Below are positions 23,018 to 33,256 of a stretch of DNA of 64,000 nucleotides, piece after piece. The notes beneath the pieces were generated by a model. It worked only from the letters and a program-made list of their open reading frames with translations. It searched no databases and was not told the origin of the DNA. This DNA is from Caulobacter segnis ATCC 21756 (lineage in GTDB: Bacteria; Pseudomonadota; Alphaproteobacteria; Caulobacterales; Caulobacteraceae), in assembly GCF_000092285.1 (NCBI RefSeq), contig NC_014100.1, positions 310,001-374,000 on the forward strand, in the 5' to 3' direction. The position numbers were made by a program, and so were the translations under genes. Position 1 is the first letter of the stretch. Every line of letters begins with the position of its first letter.

Positions 23018-23131
23018 ATCCTCCCCTATGGGGGAGGCGGCCGAAGGCCGGAGAGGGGGAGTCATGCTCACCTTGCCGCTTCCCCCTCCGCCGTCTCTTC
23101 GAGCCGACACCTCCCCGCTCGGGGAGGATTT
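23018..23131. repeat. Palindromic intergenic repeat (AATCCTCCCC ... GGGGAGGATT)
   Basis: The gap between two convergent genes is almost wholly one inverted element: AATCCTCCCCTATGGGGGAGG at its left end and CTCCCCGCTCGGGGAGGATT at its right end, with CCGAAGGCCGG and CTTCCCCCTCC in between. Each end is also a small hairpin. It belongs with the C-rich repeats found at 1-170, 3783-3902, 38812-38905 and 47771-47905. Confidence 0.65.
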
Positions 23132-23893
23132 CTAGTCGATATCCACCTTCGGCAGCACCTTCCTGAAGTGCCCCTCGATGGCGTCGTGGCACTCGCAGGC
23201 GCGCTTCTCGAGGGCGGAACGGTCGAGGATCTCGATGCGGCCCCGGCCGATATGGATCACGCCCGCGTCCTGCAGCGTTCTGGCCACCGCGCTGATCGTC
23301 GTCCGCTGCACGCCCAGCATGTGGGCCAGGGTCTCCTGGGTCAGGCGGATCGGCGCGTCGCCCGCGCGGTCATGGGCGGCCAGAAGCCAGCGACAGACTC
23401 GCTGCTCGATCGGATGCACGGCGTTGCAGGCGACGGTCTGCATCATTTGAGCGATCAGGACGTCGGCATAGCGTGAGAAGAGGTCGGCCACCGCCGGAAC
23501 GCGCGCCTTGATCTCCTCCAGGCGCTGCACCGGCAGGGTGAAGGCGCGGCCCGCCGTACGGACCACCGTCCGGCCATAGGCGGGCTTGAAGCCGGCGCTG
23601 ACCACGCCGCCGATCGCGCCTTCGCGGCCGACGTTGGCGGCCTCGATCTCCTGGCCGTCGGCGGTGACGACCAGCAGCGAGCACAGGGTCGTGTCGCACG
23701 GCAGGTAGGTGTGTTCGACGTCCTCACCGGCGTCGAGCAGCACGGCGTCCTGCGGGAGGTCGACCAGCATCAGATAGGGCGAAAGCTCCGCCAAGGCCTC
23801 CGGCCTCAGGGCGGCCAGCAGACGATTGGAAGAGAACGGCGGAGCGTCGTCGCTCGCGCCGCCCCCGTGAGAAAGACGGGCGGCAGCTGACAT
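23132..23893 (-). CDS. Crp/Fnr family transcriptional regulator
   Basis: 253 residues from ATG 23893, behind GGAGGTTTCC. An N-terminal cyclic-nucleotide-like beta barrel (YLMLVDLPQDAVLLDAGEDV, GREGAIGG) with few of the residues used to bind cAMP is followed by a dimer helix and the HTH IRLTQETLAHMLGVQRTTISAVARTLQDAGVI. No N-terminal cysteine cluster for an iron-sulphur cluster is visible, so it is not an FNR oxygen sensor. The signal it reads is unknown. The group is expanded in Caulobacter and Rhizobiales. Confidence 0.9.
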   Translation of the reverse strand: MSAAARLSHGGGASDDAPPFSSNRLLAALRPEALAELSPYLMLVDLPQDAVLLDAGEDVEHTYLPCDTTLCSLLVVTADGQEIEAANVGREGAIGGVVSAGFKPAYGRTVVRTAGRAFTLPVQRLEEIKARVPAVADLFSRYADVLIAQMMQTVACNAVHPIEQRVCRWLLAAHDRAGDAPIRLTQETLAHMLGVQRTTISAVARTLQDAGVIHIGRGRIEILDRSALEKRACECHDAIEGHFRKVLPKVDID

Positions 23894-23961
23894 GGAAACC
23901 TCCGTGACGATGCTTAAGCGCACAGCTAACGGCTTAGTTTCCGAAGAGGCTTGATAACGCT

Positions 23962-24171
23962 CTAGCTAAGCACCGTCGGACGCCGAAGCATCCAGTCGTC
24001 TTCCTGCTCGTGCATGACGACGGGCAAGCCCAATCCCGCGGGATGCTCGGCCAGGCGAAGCGCGGCGGCGCGGGCCGCGTCGCGCGTCTCGTAAGCGCCA
24101 AAGCGCAGGTTGTCGCCGATGATCGACCAGCGATCGCCGACGCGAACAACGCCGTAATGCACCTCAGTCAT
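23962..24171 (-). CDS. Small DUF2188-like protein
   Basis: 69 residues from ATG 24171, which follows a near-perfect AGGAGG. The protein has one small alpha/beta unit: VHYGVVRVGDRWSIIGDNLRFGAYETRDAARAAALRLAEH, the pattern of short DUF2188-like proteins in which an aromatic beta hairpin is followed by one helix. Function unknown. It lies between the Crp-family gene and a divergent TIGR02301 gene. Confidence 0.7.
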   Translation of the reverse strand: MTEVHYGVVRVGDRWSIIGDNLRFGAYETRDAARAAALRLAEHPAGLGLPVVMHEQEDDWMLRRPTVLS

Positions 24172-24349
24172 GGCTAGACCTCCTTGCAATATCCACAGGG
24201 AACGCCTGATTAACGGCGACCGCAAGTCCTTTATCGCTCAAGGTTTTCTGACACCGGTGGACTCTTTATCCCCAGGGTGGCGAAGTTTTGTCCGCGTGCG
24301 GGCGAGGGGCGGGTGACAAGTCGGCCGTTTGTTGGCCATAACCTTCGCC

Positions 24350-24781
24350 ATGTTCCGCTTGTTCATTTACGGGATCATCGCCGCCGCCGCCCTGGCCGGA
24401 GGCCCCGCCTCGGCGCAGGATCGCCCGGCCGACCAGCGCCAGCGCCTGCTGGAGCTGGCCTACGCCTTGGGCGAGAGCCACGCCCTGCGCCAGGCCTGCG
24501 AAGGCGAGGGCGACCAGTACTGGCGCGCGCGGATGATGCGCCTTGTCCAGGTCGAGCGGCCTGGCCCGACCCTGGAGACCCAGCTGCGCGAGCGGTTCAA
24601 CGCCGGCTTCGTCGCCCTGCGCGGCCAGTATCCCGCTTGCGACGAGGCCAGCCGCAAGGCCGAGGCGCAGGCCGCCCGCCACGGCCAGGCGCTGGCGTTG
24701 AAGCTCTCGCAATCGACGATCCAGGTCCGTCGGGAGGCCCCGGCGCCGGATTCCGTGGCGGAGGGCGAAGCGGCGCGCTAA
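24350..24781 (+). CDS. TIGR02301 family secreted protein
   Basis: 143 residues from ATG 24350, with a signal peptide (about 1-22, [19 protein letters not shown]). The mature part is helical: [40 protein letters not shown] and a second helix pair with [16 protein letters not shown]. Three cysteines could allow one disulphide bond. This is the TIGR02301 family, found in alphaproteobacteria with no known function. It is just upstream of the SPFH/NfeD pair with a 31-base gap and may be in the same transcript. Confidence 0.8.
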   Translation: MFRLFIYGIIAAAALAGGPASAQDRPADQRQRLLELAYALGESHALRQACEGEGDQYWRARMMRLVQVERPGPTLETQLRERFNAGFVALRGQYPACDEASRKAEAQAARHGQALALKLSQSTIQVRREAPAPDSVAEGEAAR

Positions 24782-24812
24782 CCTCAACCAGAAGGTTGTG
24801 GAGGAGAGCGTC

Positions 24813-25799
24813 TTGGGCGTCTCGATAGTTGTTCTGATCCTGCTGGTCCTGGCGTTCGTCCTGGTGGCCAGCGTGATCAAGATCGTGCCCCAGGGGCGCG
24901 AATTCACCGTGGAGCGGTTCGGCCGCTACACCCGGACCCTGAAGCCCGGCATCAGCATCCTCACCCCCTTCGTCGAGACGATCGGGCGCAAGGTCAACAT
25001 GATGGAGCAGGTGCTCGACGTCCCGCAGCAGGAGGTCATCACCAAGGACAACGTGTCGGTGAAGGTCGACGCGATCGTCTTCATCCAGGTCATGGACGCC
25101 GCCGCGGCCGCCTATCGCGTCGACAACCTGATCTACGCCATCACCCAGCTGGCCCAGACCAACCTGCGCACGGTCGTCGGCTCGATGGAGCTGGACGAGG
25201 TGCTGTCGCAGCGCGACGCGATCAACACCCGCCTGCTGTCGACCATCGACCACGCCACGGGCCCGTGGGGCGTCAAGGTCGCGCGGATCGAGATCAAGGA
25301 CCTGACCCCGCCGCCGGACATCACCAACGCCATGGCCCGCCAGATGAAGGCCGAGCGCGAGAAGCGCGCGGTGATCACCGAGGCGGAAGGCGAAAAGCAG
25401 TCCCAGATCGCCCGCGCCGAGGGTCAGAAGCAATCGGCCATCCTGCAGGCCGAGGGCCGCCGCGAGGCCGCCTTCCGCGACGCCGAGGCTCGCGAGCGCG
25501 AGGCCGAGGCCGAGGCCAAGGCGACGGCCTTCGTGTCCGAGGCGATTTCGAAGGGCGACGTCAACGCGATCAACTACTTCATCGCCCAGAAGTACGTCGA
25601 AGCCTTCGGCGAGCTGGCGCGCAGCCCGCAGCAGAAGACGGTGATCGTGCCCGCGGACTTCGCGGGCCTGACCGGGACCGTCGCGGGGGTGAGCGAGCTG
25701 ATCAAGAGCCTGGGCGCCGACGCGCCGCGGCCCGGCCCGGCGCCGCGCCCGACGCCGGGCGCCACCAGCACGCCGACCGGCGGCAAACGGGGAGCCTGA
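24813..25799 (+). CDS. SPFH/band 7 (QmcA/stomatin-like) membrane scaffold protein
   Basis: 328 residues from TTG 24813. GGAGGAG (24799-24805) lies 7 bases before this TTG, whereas a GTG start at 24798 would have no ribosome-binding site, so TTG is preferred. One N-terminal membrane helix is followed by the SPFH domain ([31 protein letters not shown]), a long coiled coil of EAEGEKQ-type repeats (about 185-240) and a Pro-rich tail. Such proteins form oligomeric rings at the inner membrane and may hold FtsH or other membrane enzymes. The NfeD partner follows directly. Confidence 0.9.
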   Translation: MGVSIVVLILLVLAFVLVASVIKIVPQGREFTVERFGRYTRTLKPGISILTPFVETIGRKVNMMEQVLDVPQQEVITKDNVSVKVDAIVFIQVMDAAAAAYRVDNLIYAITQLAQTNLRTVVGSMELDEVLSQRDAINTRLLSTIDHATGPWGVKVARIEIKDLTPPPDITNAMARQMKAEREKRAVITEAEGEKQSQIARAEGQKQSAILQAEGRREAAFRDAEAREREAEAEAKATAFVSEAISKGDVNAINYFIAQKYVEAFGELARSPQQKTVIVPADFAGLTGTVAGVSELIKSLGADAPRPGPAPRPTPGATSTPTGGKRGA

Positions 25800-25802
25800 G
25801 CC

Positions 25803-26264
25803 ATGGTCGCCTTGCAAGGCCTCTATGCGACGCATCCCTTCTGGCCCTGGCTGGCCCTGGCGGCGCTGTTCCTGGCGATCGAGGTGGCGACCGGCACGGG
25901 CTGGCTGCTGTGGCCCGCCGCCAGCGCCTTCGTCGTCGGCCTCCTGGCCGAGGCGCTGCATCCGGGCCTCGCACTCGAGCTCGGCTTGTTCGCCGTGCTG
26001 ACCATAGCCTCGACCTATCTGGCGCGGCGCTTCCTGCGTCCGGTGCTGGAGTCGACCAGTCCGGACCTGAACGACCCGCTCCAGCGCCTTGTCGGCCAGC
26101 ACGGCCAGGTGATGGCGGCGTTCGAACAGGGGCGGGGCCGGGTCTTCGTCGACGGCAAGGACTGGGCGGCTGAAACCGACGATCCCGCGCCGCTCGTCGA
26201 CCAGACCGTGGTCGTCACCGGCGTTGATGGCGCGGTTCTCAAGGTGCGCGCCTTGCCCGCCTGA
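25803..26264 (+). CDS. NfeD family membrane protein
   Basis: 153 residues. Two or three N-terminal hydrophobic segments (about 15-80) are followed by an OB-fold domain: LQRLVGQHGQVMAAFEQGRGRVFVDGKDWAAE and VVVTGVDGAVLKVRAL, the standard NfeD C-terminal domain. NfeD proteins are coded next to SPFH proteins in most bacteria and anchor or partner them. ATG 25803 is three bases after the SPFH stop. Confidence 0.92.
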   Translation: MVALQGLYATHPFWPWLALAALFLAIEVATGTGWLLWPAASAFVVGLLAEALHPGLALELGLFAVLTIASTYLARRFLRPVLESTSPDLNDPLQRLVGQHGQVMAAFEQGRGRVFVDGKDWAAETDDPAPLVDQTVVVTGVDGAVLKVRALPA

Positions 26265-26379
26265 CACGGGCCGCTGACAAAAGGGCGGCGGTCCCCCTGT
26301 TATTGACGAAAGATCGCACCATTTGAGGCCGCGCGAGCTGCGCCTTGAAGGCGCGGATCATCACGCAGAGGGAGACGGC

Positions 26380-27302
<923 letters not shown>

Positions 27303-27306
<4 letters not shown>

Positions 27307-28064
27307 ACCTCTTCGCGATCAAGGCCATCTACCGCTTCGAGATGGCGCGGTGGTTCCGCACCCTGGCCCAGAGCGTCATCTCGCCGGTCCTGTCGACCAG
27401 CCTCTATTTTGTGGTGTTCGGCTCGGCGATCGGTTCGCGCATGCAGGCCATCGACGGGATCAGCTACGGCGCCTTCATCGTGCCGGGCCTGATCATGCTG
27501 TCGCTGCTCAGCGAGAGCATCTCCAACGCCTCGTTCGGCATCTACATGCCCAAGTGGGCGGGCACGATCTATGAGCTGCTGTCGGCGCCCGTCGCCTGGT
27601 ACGAGGCCGTGGCCGGCTATGTCGGGGCGGCGGCGACCAAGTCGATCTGCCTGGGCCTGCTGATCCTGGCGACGGCGCGGATCTTCGTGCCGTTCGAGAT
27701 CGCCCACCCGTTCGTGATGCTGCTGTTCCTGGTCCTGACCTCGGTGACCTTCAGCCTGTTCGGCTTCATCATCGGGGTCTGGGCCGACGACTTCCAGAAG
27801 CTGCAGATCGTGCCGCTGCTGATCGTGACGCCGCTGACCTTCCTGGGCGGCAGCTTCTACTCGATCAAGATGCTGCCGGAGATCTGGCAGAAGATCACCC
27901 TGTTCAACCCGGTGGTCTATCTGATCAGCGGCTTCCGCTGGGCCTTCTACGGCCAGTCGGACGTGGGCGTGGGGGTCAGCCTGGGGATGACCGCCGTGTT
28001 CCTGGTCGTGTGCCTGACGGCGGTCGCCTGGATCTTCAAGACCGGCTACCGGCTGAAGGTCTAG
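27303..28064 (+). CDS. ABC-2 type transporter permease
   Basis: 253 residues with six hydrophobic segments. The start ATGA overlaps the ATPase stop. The segment [39 protein letters not shown] is the ABC-2 permease signature (as in NodJ/DrrB/YadH). Together with the preceding ATPase it forms a complete homodimeric exporter; no periplasmic partner gene is nearby. The 3' end overlaps the convergent resolvase-like gene by four bases. Confidence 0.93.
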
Positions 28065-28540
28065 TCTTCGTCTTCGTCTTCGGCGTCCTCCGCCTCGGTC
28101 GGGACCGCCGCCTTCAGTCCCTTCAGCCCGCCCGCCTTGGCGCCCTTGGCGACCAGGGCGGTCTCGGCCCGGCGGACCATGGCGCGCTCGCCGTTGAAGG
28201 CGGCCAGCGCGGCGCAGGCCTCGAAGAAGCCCGCGTTCTCGCGGGTGTCGATTTCGGGCTGCTGGATGATCAGATGCAGGTCGCGGGCGCGCAGCTTCAG
28301 CACGACGTCCATCACCGCGACGAGATCGCCGCCCAGGGCGTGCAGACTGGGCGCGGCCAGGACGCCGCCGGGCTCGAGGGCTTCCACGGCGCGCTCCAGA
28401 CCCGGCCGCACGACGCCCGAGGCCAGGCAGCGGTCGCTGAACACCTGCTCGCAGCCCACCAGCAGCAGGCGCTCCTCCTGGGCGGGACTGAAGAACACCC
28501 CCGGCGCGGGCGGGACGCGGTAATAGCCGACGAATTTCAT
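28061..28540 (-). CDS. Serine-recombinase (resolvase) fold protein lacking catalytic residues
   Basis: 159 residues. The order of segments matches the resolvase N-terminal domain: VGYYRVPP for [32 protein letters not shown] for the F-D-K-SG-R-L block, [29 protein letters not shown] for GD-L-LDRLGR, and [37 protein letters not shown] for the end of the domain. The nucleophile serine is Pro, and the LDRLGR arginines are Ala and Gly. The C-terminal DNA-binding domain is absent; instead there is an acidic tail ([11 protein letters not shown]). It is therefore probably a non-catalytic, domesticated derivative, maybe a protein-binding or regulatory factor. Confidence 0.65.
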   Translation of the reverse strand: MKFVGYYRVPPAPGVFFSPAQEERLLLVGCEQVFSDRCLASGVVRPGLERAVEALEPGGVLAAPSLHALGGDLVAVMDVVLKLRARDLHLIIQQPEIDTRENAGFFEACAALAAFNGERAMVRRAETALVAKGAKAGGLKGLKAAVPTEAEDAEDEDED

Positions 28541-28626
28541 GGTCCGCCCATCGCAAACCCGTAGCGCCCTGGCGAGGGGAAAACCGCGACCGCCCACAGA
28601 CTTCGTCAGCGGCCGCGAGACGAATG

Positions 28627-29481
28627 CTAGAGCGACTTCAGCACACCGGCCACGAAGGCCGCCAATGGCGTGGTCGGATGCCCGATCAGGCTCGAAAGCT
28701 GGCGGCCTTCTTCCAACAATCCGCCCTTCGAGACGCCGACATCGGACTGCGCCAGCATCGCGGCCACCGGCGCGGGAAGCCCAATGCTTTCCAGGACCTT
28801 GGCGTAGTCGGCTTCCGGAAGATCGTTGTAGGGCAGCGAGCGGCCGGTCTGGCGGGAGACCTCGGCGGCCAGATCGGCCATCGAGAAGCTCTCGTCGCCG
28901 CCCAGCTCGTAGATCTTGCCCGCGTGGTCCTCGCTGGTCAGCACGACGGCGGCGGCTTCGGCGTATTCGGCCCGAAGCGCCGCGGAAATCCGCCCCTCGC
29001 CAGCGCTGCCGGCGAAGGCTCCGGCGTGAAGCGCGCCCGCGATCGCGCCGGCGTAGTTCTCGAGGTACCAGCCGTTGCGCAGCAGGGTGTAGTCGAGGCC
29101 CGACTCCTGGATCAGGGCTTCGGTGGCTCGGTGCTCGACGCCCAGGCCGATCGGCGTGTCATCGGCGCGCAGGATGCTGGTGTAGGCGATCCGCTTCACG
29201 CTGGCGGCCTTGGCGGCTTCGATCACGTTGTGATGCTGGGACACGCGCTGGCCGATCGCGTCGCTGGAGATCAGCAGCAGCACGTCGACCCCCGCGAGGG
29301 CGGCGGCCAGGGTCTCGGGCTTGTCGTAGTCGGCGGCGCGGGCCTCGACACCGAGGTCGGCGGCCTTGGCCGGATCGCGGACCAGGGCGACGAGGGACTC
29401 GGCCGGCGCGCGGGCCTTTAGCTTCTCGATGACCAGACGGCCTAGTTGGCCGGTGGCGCCGGTGACGGCGATGATCGTCAT
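28627..29481 (-). CDS. NmrA-type NAD(P)H-dependent oxidoreductase (QorB-like)
   Basis: 284 residues. Atypical SDR with VTGATGQLGRLVIEKL for the dinucleotide, DVLLLISSDAIGQRVSQHHNVIEAA and VKRIAYTSILRADDTPIGLG, then YTLLRNGWYLENY: the pattern of NAD(P)H:quinone oxidoreductase 2 (QorB/YtfG). It is divergent from an HxlR gene, the same arrangement as ytfG-ytfH in enterobacteria. It probably reduces quinones as a defence against electrophiles, under control of that regulator. Confidence 0.88.
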   Translation of the reverse strand: MTIIAVTGATGQLGRLVIEKLKARAPAESLVALVRDPAKAADLGVEARAADYDKPETLAAALAGVDVLLLISSDAIGQRVSQHHNVIEAAKAASVKRIAYTSILRADDTPIGLGVEHRATEALIQESGLDYTLLRNGWYLENYAGAIAGALHAGAFAGSAGEGRISAALRAEYAEAAAVVLTSEDHAGKIYELGGDESFSMADLAAEVSRQTGRSLPYNDLPEADYAKVLESIGLPAPVAAMLAQSDVGVSKGGLLEEGRQLSSLIGHPTTPLAAFVAGVLKSL

Positions 29482-29524
29482 GTTCCTGCTCCTGTTTAGC
29501 GGACGATCGTCATCTAGGACCCTT

Positions 29525-29559
29525 GCTTACTTTTCGTAAGTACGTACATGAAGGTAAGC
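29525..29559. promoter_or_regulatory. Repeated CTTAC/GTAAG dyads between NmrA and HxlR genes
   Basis: CTTAC (29526-29530) and GTAAG (29536-29540) form one dyad around TTTTC, and GCTTAC (29525-29530) with GTAAGC (29554-29559) forms a wider one. They occupy the short divergent intergenic region next to an HxlR gene and are probable operators of the YtfH/QorR-like regulator. Confidence 0.55.
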
Positions 29560-30006
29560 ATGGAAAAGTCCGAACCTTCCGAAATGGCGTCGCGCCGGCC
29601 GCTCTCCGAGATCGTCGTCAATGGCGGCATGCGGGGGAACCTGATGGCCGCCGCCTGCCCCTCGCGCGAGGTGCTCAACCACGTCACGAGCCGCTGGGGC
29701 GTCCTGGTCCTTATGGCCCTGGAGACCCGCACCCTGCGCTTCAGCCAGCTGAAGCGGCAGATCGGCGGTGTCAGCGAGCGCATGCTGGCCCAGACCCTCA
29801 AGCATCTGGAGAGCGACGGCTTCGTGCGCCGCCAGGCCTTCGAGGTCGTGCCGCCGCACGTCGAGTACAGCCTGACGCCGCTGGGCCTGGAGGTCGCCGA
29901 GCGGGTGCGCGGCCTGGCCGATTGGATCCAGGTGAACCTTGGCCGCATCCTGCCGAACTGGGATCCGGAGGTTCTGGCCAACTACGCGCCGGAGACGGTC
30001 GCCTAG
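29560..30006 (+). CDS. HxlR family transcriptional regulator (YtfH/QorR-like)
   Basis: 148 residues from ATG 29560, behind GAAGG; an in-frame ATG at 29548 is possible but lies in the operator. CPSREVLNHVTSRWGVLVLMALETRTLRFSQLKRQI and VSERMLAQTLKHLESDGFV are the HxlR helix and recognition helix, with conserved Cys in AAACPSREV that may sense quinones or diamide-type stress as in YodB/QorR. Divergent from the NmrA/QorB gene, its most likely target. Confidence 0.9.
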   Translation: MEKSEPSEMASRRPLSEIVVNGGMRGNLMAAACPSREVLNHVTSRWGVLVLMALETRTLRFSQLKRQIGGVSERMLAQTLKHLESDGFVRRQAFEVVPPHVEYSLTPLGLEVAERVRGLADWIQVNLGRILPNWDPEVLANYAPETVA

Positions 30007-30027
30007 GTCCGGGCGCGCCGGGCGTCG

Positions 30028-30477
30028 CTACCCGAAACGCGGATTGGCCTGGCGCAGGCCTTCGTTGGCCAGGGCGTCCGCGCGCTCGTTCAGCGGATGG
30101 CCGGCGTGGCCCTTGACCCAGCGCCAGTCGACGTCGTGGCGCGCGCGCGCGGCGTCGAGCCGCTTCCAGAGGTCGTCGTTCTTGACCGGGCTCTTGTCGG
30201 CCGTCTTCCAGCCGCGCGCCTTCCAGCCGCGGATCCACTCCTGGATGCCCTTCATCACGTACTGGCTGTCGGTGTGAAGCTCGACCTTGCAGGGGCGGTT
30301 CAGCAGTTCCAGCGCCTGGATGGCGGCCATCAGCTCCATGCGGTTGTTGGTCGTCCCCGGCTCGCCGCCGCAGATTTCCTTCTTCTTGTCGCCGTAGAAC
30401 AGGATGGCGCCCCAGCCGCCGGGGCCCGGATTCCCCTTGCAGGCGCCGTCGGTGTAGATCGTGACCTTGGGCGTCAT
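30028..30477 (-). CDS. rnhA: Ribonuclease HI
   Basis: 149 residues. All four metal-binding acidic positions are visible: Asp in [17 protein letters not shown], Glu in [13 protein letters not shown], Asp in [12 protein letters not shown] and Asp in [10 protein letters not shown]. It cuts the RNA of RNA-DNA hybrids, for instance Okazaki primers and R-loops. Its ATG overlaps the stop codon of thrB by one base, so it is the last gene of the ispH-thrB-rnhA run. A second RNase H, rnhB, lies at 55.7 kb. Confidence 0.96.
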   Translation of the reverse strand: MTPKVTIYTDGACKGNPGPGGWGAILFYGDKKKEICGGEPGTTNNRMELMAAIQALELLNRPCKVELHTDSQYVMKGIQEWIRGWKARGWKTADKSPVKNDDLWKRLDAARARHDVDWRWVKGHAGHPLNERADALANEGLRQANPRFG

Positions 30478-31427
30478 CAGAAGAGCACGAGGCCTTCGCG
30501 GTGGACGGCCAGCTTGCGCTCGTACTCCAGCGGGTCCTTGGGCCTCACAAGCGCGCCGGCGGGCGTCGCGCCCCAGTCGGCGAGGCGCGTCAGGAAGAAG
30601 CGCATGGCCGCGCCGCGCGCCAGGATCGGCAGGGCTTCCTTCTCGGCCGGGCTCAGCGGGCGGCGGCGCTCATAGCCGTTCAGCAGCGCCTTGGCCGCGG
30701 TGATGTTGAAGCTGCCGTCCGCCTCGAAGCACCAGGCGTTCAGGGTCACCGCCAGGTCGTAGGCGTAGGCGTCGTCGCAGGCGAAATAGAAGTCGATCGT
30801 CGCGGCGAACTTGCCGTCGGTGCGGAAGAAGACGTTGTCGGGGAAATAGTCGGCGTGGACCGTGCCCGAGGGCAGGTTGCGCGGCCACATCAGGGACAGC
30901 TGCGCCAGGTCCTGGTCGATGGTGGCGGAAAGGCCTGGTTTCAGGTCTTCGGCGGCCTTGCGGTGCTTGGCGAACAGCGGCGCCCAGGCGGCCTGGCCGA
31001 GGTCGTTGGCGCGGCGGCCGGGATAGCCCTCGCCGGCCAGGTGCAGCCAGGCCAGACCTTCGCCCGCTTCGCGGCAGTGGGCGACGGTGGGTTTGCGCGC
31101 CGACAGGCCCGACATGAACTCGACGATGGCGGCCGGCTTGCCGCGCAGGGTCGACAGCGTGCGGCCGTTGCGGTCCGGCACCGGCCGGGCGCTGGGATAG
31201 CCCTTGTCGGCCAGCCAGGTCAGCAGGTTCAGGAAGTAAGGCAGGTCCTCGGCCTTCACCCGGCGCTCGTAGACGGTCAGGATGTAGCGACCCTTCTCCG
31301 TCTCCAGCAGGAAGTTGGAGTTCTCCACGCCCTCGGCGATGCCCTTGAACGCCAGTGGCGCCCCCAGGTCGTAGCCCTGGAGGAAGGCGGCGAGTTCGTC
31401 GTCGGTGATGTCGGTATAGACGGCCAT
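30477..31427 (-). CDS. thrB: Homoserine kinase (APH-fold type)
   Basis: 316 residues. Kinase of the choline/aminoglycoside phosphotransferase fold, the ThrB type found in alphaproteobacteria and pseudomonads: [20 protein letters not shown] at the N terminus, the glycine-poor nucleotide loop with [19 protein letters not shown], and the catalytic/metal segments [11 protein letters not shown] and [18 protein letters not shown]. It phosphorylates homoserine in threonine synthesis. It is followed by rnhA with a one-base overlap and preceded by ispH. Confidence 0.93.
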   Translation of the reverse strand: MAVYTDITDDELAAFLQGYDLGAPLAFKGIAEGVENSNFLLETEKGRYILTVYERRVKAEDLPYFLNLLTWLADKGYPSARPVPDRNGRTLSTLRGKPAAIVEFMSGLSARKPTVAHCREAGEGLAWLHLAGEGYPGRRANDLGQAAWAPLFAKHRKAAEDLKPGLSATIDQDLAQLSLMWPRNLPSGTVHADYFPDNVFFRTDGKFAATIDFYFACDDAYAYDLAVTLNAWCFEADGSFNITAAKALLNGYERRRPLSPAEKEALPILARGAAMRFFLTRLADWGATPAGALVRPKDPLEYERKLAVHREGLVLF

Positions 31428-31469
31428 GACGCGGGGATGCGCGACGCGGCGCGTCCGGTCAAGCCGCCC

Positions 31470-32429
31470 TTACGCCGTCAGCAGCCGCGGCAGCTTGAAC
31501 GTGATCGTCTCGCGCGCCTCGACCAGTTCCTCGACGGTGGTGTCGAACCGCGCCGAGATCGCGTCGATGACGCCTTGCACCAGGTCCTCTGGGGCCGAGG
31601 CGCCGGCGGTCAGGCCGATACGCGAGACGCCGTCGAACCAGGCCCAGTCGATGCCGGAGGCGTCGTCGATCAGGTGGGCCTCGCGGGCGCCGGCCTTGAG
31701 GCCGACTTCCTTCAGGCGCACCGAGTTCGACGAGTTCTTCGAGCCGACCACCAGGACGAGCTCGGCCTGTTCGGCCAGGCGCCGCACTGCGTCCTGGCGG
31801 TTGGTCGTGGCGTAGCAGATGTCTTCCTTGTGCGGCGCGGCGATGCCGGGGAAACGCTCGCGCAGCAGGGCGACCATCTCGGCGGTGTCGTCGACCGACA
31901 GGGTGGTCTGGGTCAGGAAGGCGACGTTGCTGGCGTCTTTCGGGATCCAGGCGGCCGCGTCGGCGATGTCCTCGATCAGGGTGACCGCGCCCTCGGGCAG
32001 CTGGCCCATGGTGCCGATCACCTCGGGGTGGCCGGCGTGGCCGATCAGCACGATCTCGCGGCCGGCGTCATAGTGCTTCTGGGCCTCGACATGGACCTTG
32101 GACACCAGCGGGCAGGTGGCGTCGAGATAGATCATCTCGCGCGACTTGGCTTCGGCCGGCACCGACTTGGGCACGCCATGGGCCGAGAACACGACCGGGC
32201 GGTCGTCGGGCGCTTCGGAGAGCTCCTCGATGAACACCGCGCCCATCGCCTTCAGGCGATCGACGACGTGGCGGTTGTGGACGATCTCGTGACGCACATA
32301 GACCGGGGCGCCGAACTTCTCGACCGCGCGCTCGACGATCTGGATGGCGCGATCGACGCCGGCGCAGAACCCGCGCGGGCTGGCCAGCAGCAGCGAGATC
32401 GGGCGACGGATCGGGGTCTGGGCGTTCAT
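31470..32429 (-). CDS. ispH: 4-hydroxy-3-methylbut-2-enyl diphosphate reductase
   Basis: 319 residues. The three iron-sulphur cysteines are in [24 protein letters not shown] and [11 protein letters not shown]; the conserved VVFSAHGVP and GSKNSSNS segments bind the diphosphate substrate. It carries out the last step of the methylerythritol phosphate pathway, giving isopentenyl and dimethylallyl diphosphate. It heads the minus-strand run ispH-thrB-rnhA and is divergent from a secreted-protein gene. Confidence 0.97.
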   Translation of the reverse strand: MNAQTPIRRPISLLLASPRGFCAGVDRAIQIVERAVEKFGAPVYVRHEIVHNRHVVDRLKAMGAVFIEELSEAPDDRPVVFSAHGVPKSVPAEAKSREMIYLDATCPLVSKVHVEAQKHYDAGREIVLIGHAGHPEVIGTMGQLPEGAVTLIEDIADAAAWIPKDASNVAFLTQTTLSVDDTAEMVALLRERFPGIAAPHKEDICYATTNRQDAVRRLAEQAELVLVVGSKNSSNSVRLKEVGLKAGAREAHLIDDASGIDWAWFDGVSRIGLTAGASAPEDLVQGVIDAISARFDTTVEELVEARETITFKLPRLLTA

Positions 32430-32572
32430 GGCGCGGAAACTAGTGGTTCTGACCGCCGGGCGCCAGGAGTCTGCGTCGTTGCGACGTCACGCATATGCCT
32501 TTATCAGGCTGCATGACGCCGAAGGGGCTTTGTGGCTCCGCTTGGCTCTGTCTTCTTTGCACCGGACGTTTC

Positions 32573-33256
32573 ATGCGCCGCACCTTCACGCTCGCCCTCA
32601 GCGCCCTGATGGCCGTCTCGATCGCCGCGACCACGGCGACGGCCGCTTACGCTCAATCGCGCGGCGATCAGGGCGGGGGCGAAGACGACGGCGCCAAGAA
32701 GAGGAAGCGCGACGAAGAGTGGAACCAGCCCAAGGCGCCGCTGCAGCAGCTGCGCAACGCCGGTCCGTGTCCCTTCGTGAAGGTCCTCTACGACGCCAGC
32801 CGCTATGTCGAGTTCAAGGACGGCAAGGAGTCGGCCGGTCAGGCGGGCTTCACCGGCGAGATCCAGAGCCTGGCCTCGGGCTGCGCCTACAAGGGCGACG
32901 AGCCGATCAAGATCCGCGTCGAGGCGCTGTTCCAATTGGGCAAGGGCCCGCAGGCCGTGGGCGACAAGCACGTCTACCGCTACTGGGTGGCGGTGACCGA
33001 GCGGAACCAGGCCGTGATCGCCAAGGAATATTTCGACCTGCCCGTGACGTTCCCGTCCGGCCAGGATCGCGTCTACACCACCGAGACTCTCGAGCAGATC
33101 ACGATCCCGCGCGCCGACGCCAAGGTCAGCGGCGGCAATTTCGAGGTCCTGATCGGCTTCGATGTGACGCCGGAAATGGCGGCCTTCAACCGTGACGGCA
33201 AGCGCTTCCGCGTCCAGGCCGGTCAGGTTCAACCAGGGACTTCCACCAAGCAATGA
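32573..33256 (+). CDS. Conserved secreted/periplasmic protein, unknown function
   Basis: 227 residues from ATG 32573 (the frame opens earlier at 32495 but those residues do not look like a signal). Signal peptide to about residue 29 ([17 protein letters not shown]), then a charged linker ([13 protein letters not shown]) and a beta-rich domain with [46 protein letters not shown] and [24 protein letters not shown]. Two cysteines may pair. This domain is conserved in Caulobacterales with no known role. Its stop overlaps the argS start (ATGA), so the two are co-translated. Confidence 0.75.
   Translation: MRRTFTLALSALMAVSIAATTATAAYAQSRGDQGGGEDDGAKKRKRDEEWNQPKAPLQQLRNAGPCPFVKVLYDASRYVEFKDGKESAGQAGFTGEIQSLASGCAYKGDEPIKIRVEALFQLGKGPQAVGDKHVYRYWVAVTERNQAVIAKEYFDLPVTFPSGQDRVYTTETLEQITIPRADAKVSGGNFEVLIGFDVTPEMAAFNRDGKRFRVQAGQVQPGTSTKQ

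Noticed and set aside
23894..23961. TTAA-rich stretch as a CtrA binding site upstream of the Crp-family gene
   Set aside because: CTTAAGCG ... GCTAACG has wrong spacing for TTAA-N7-TTAA, so no call was made.
30501..32516. 671-residue plus-strand open frame over thrB and ispH
   Set aside because: It spans two well-defined minus-strand genes and has no recognisable domain; it is an antisense shadow.
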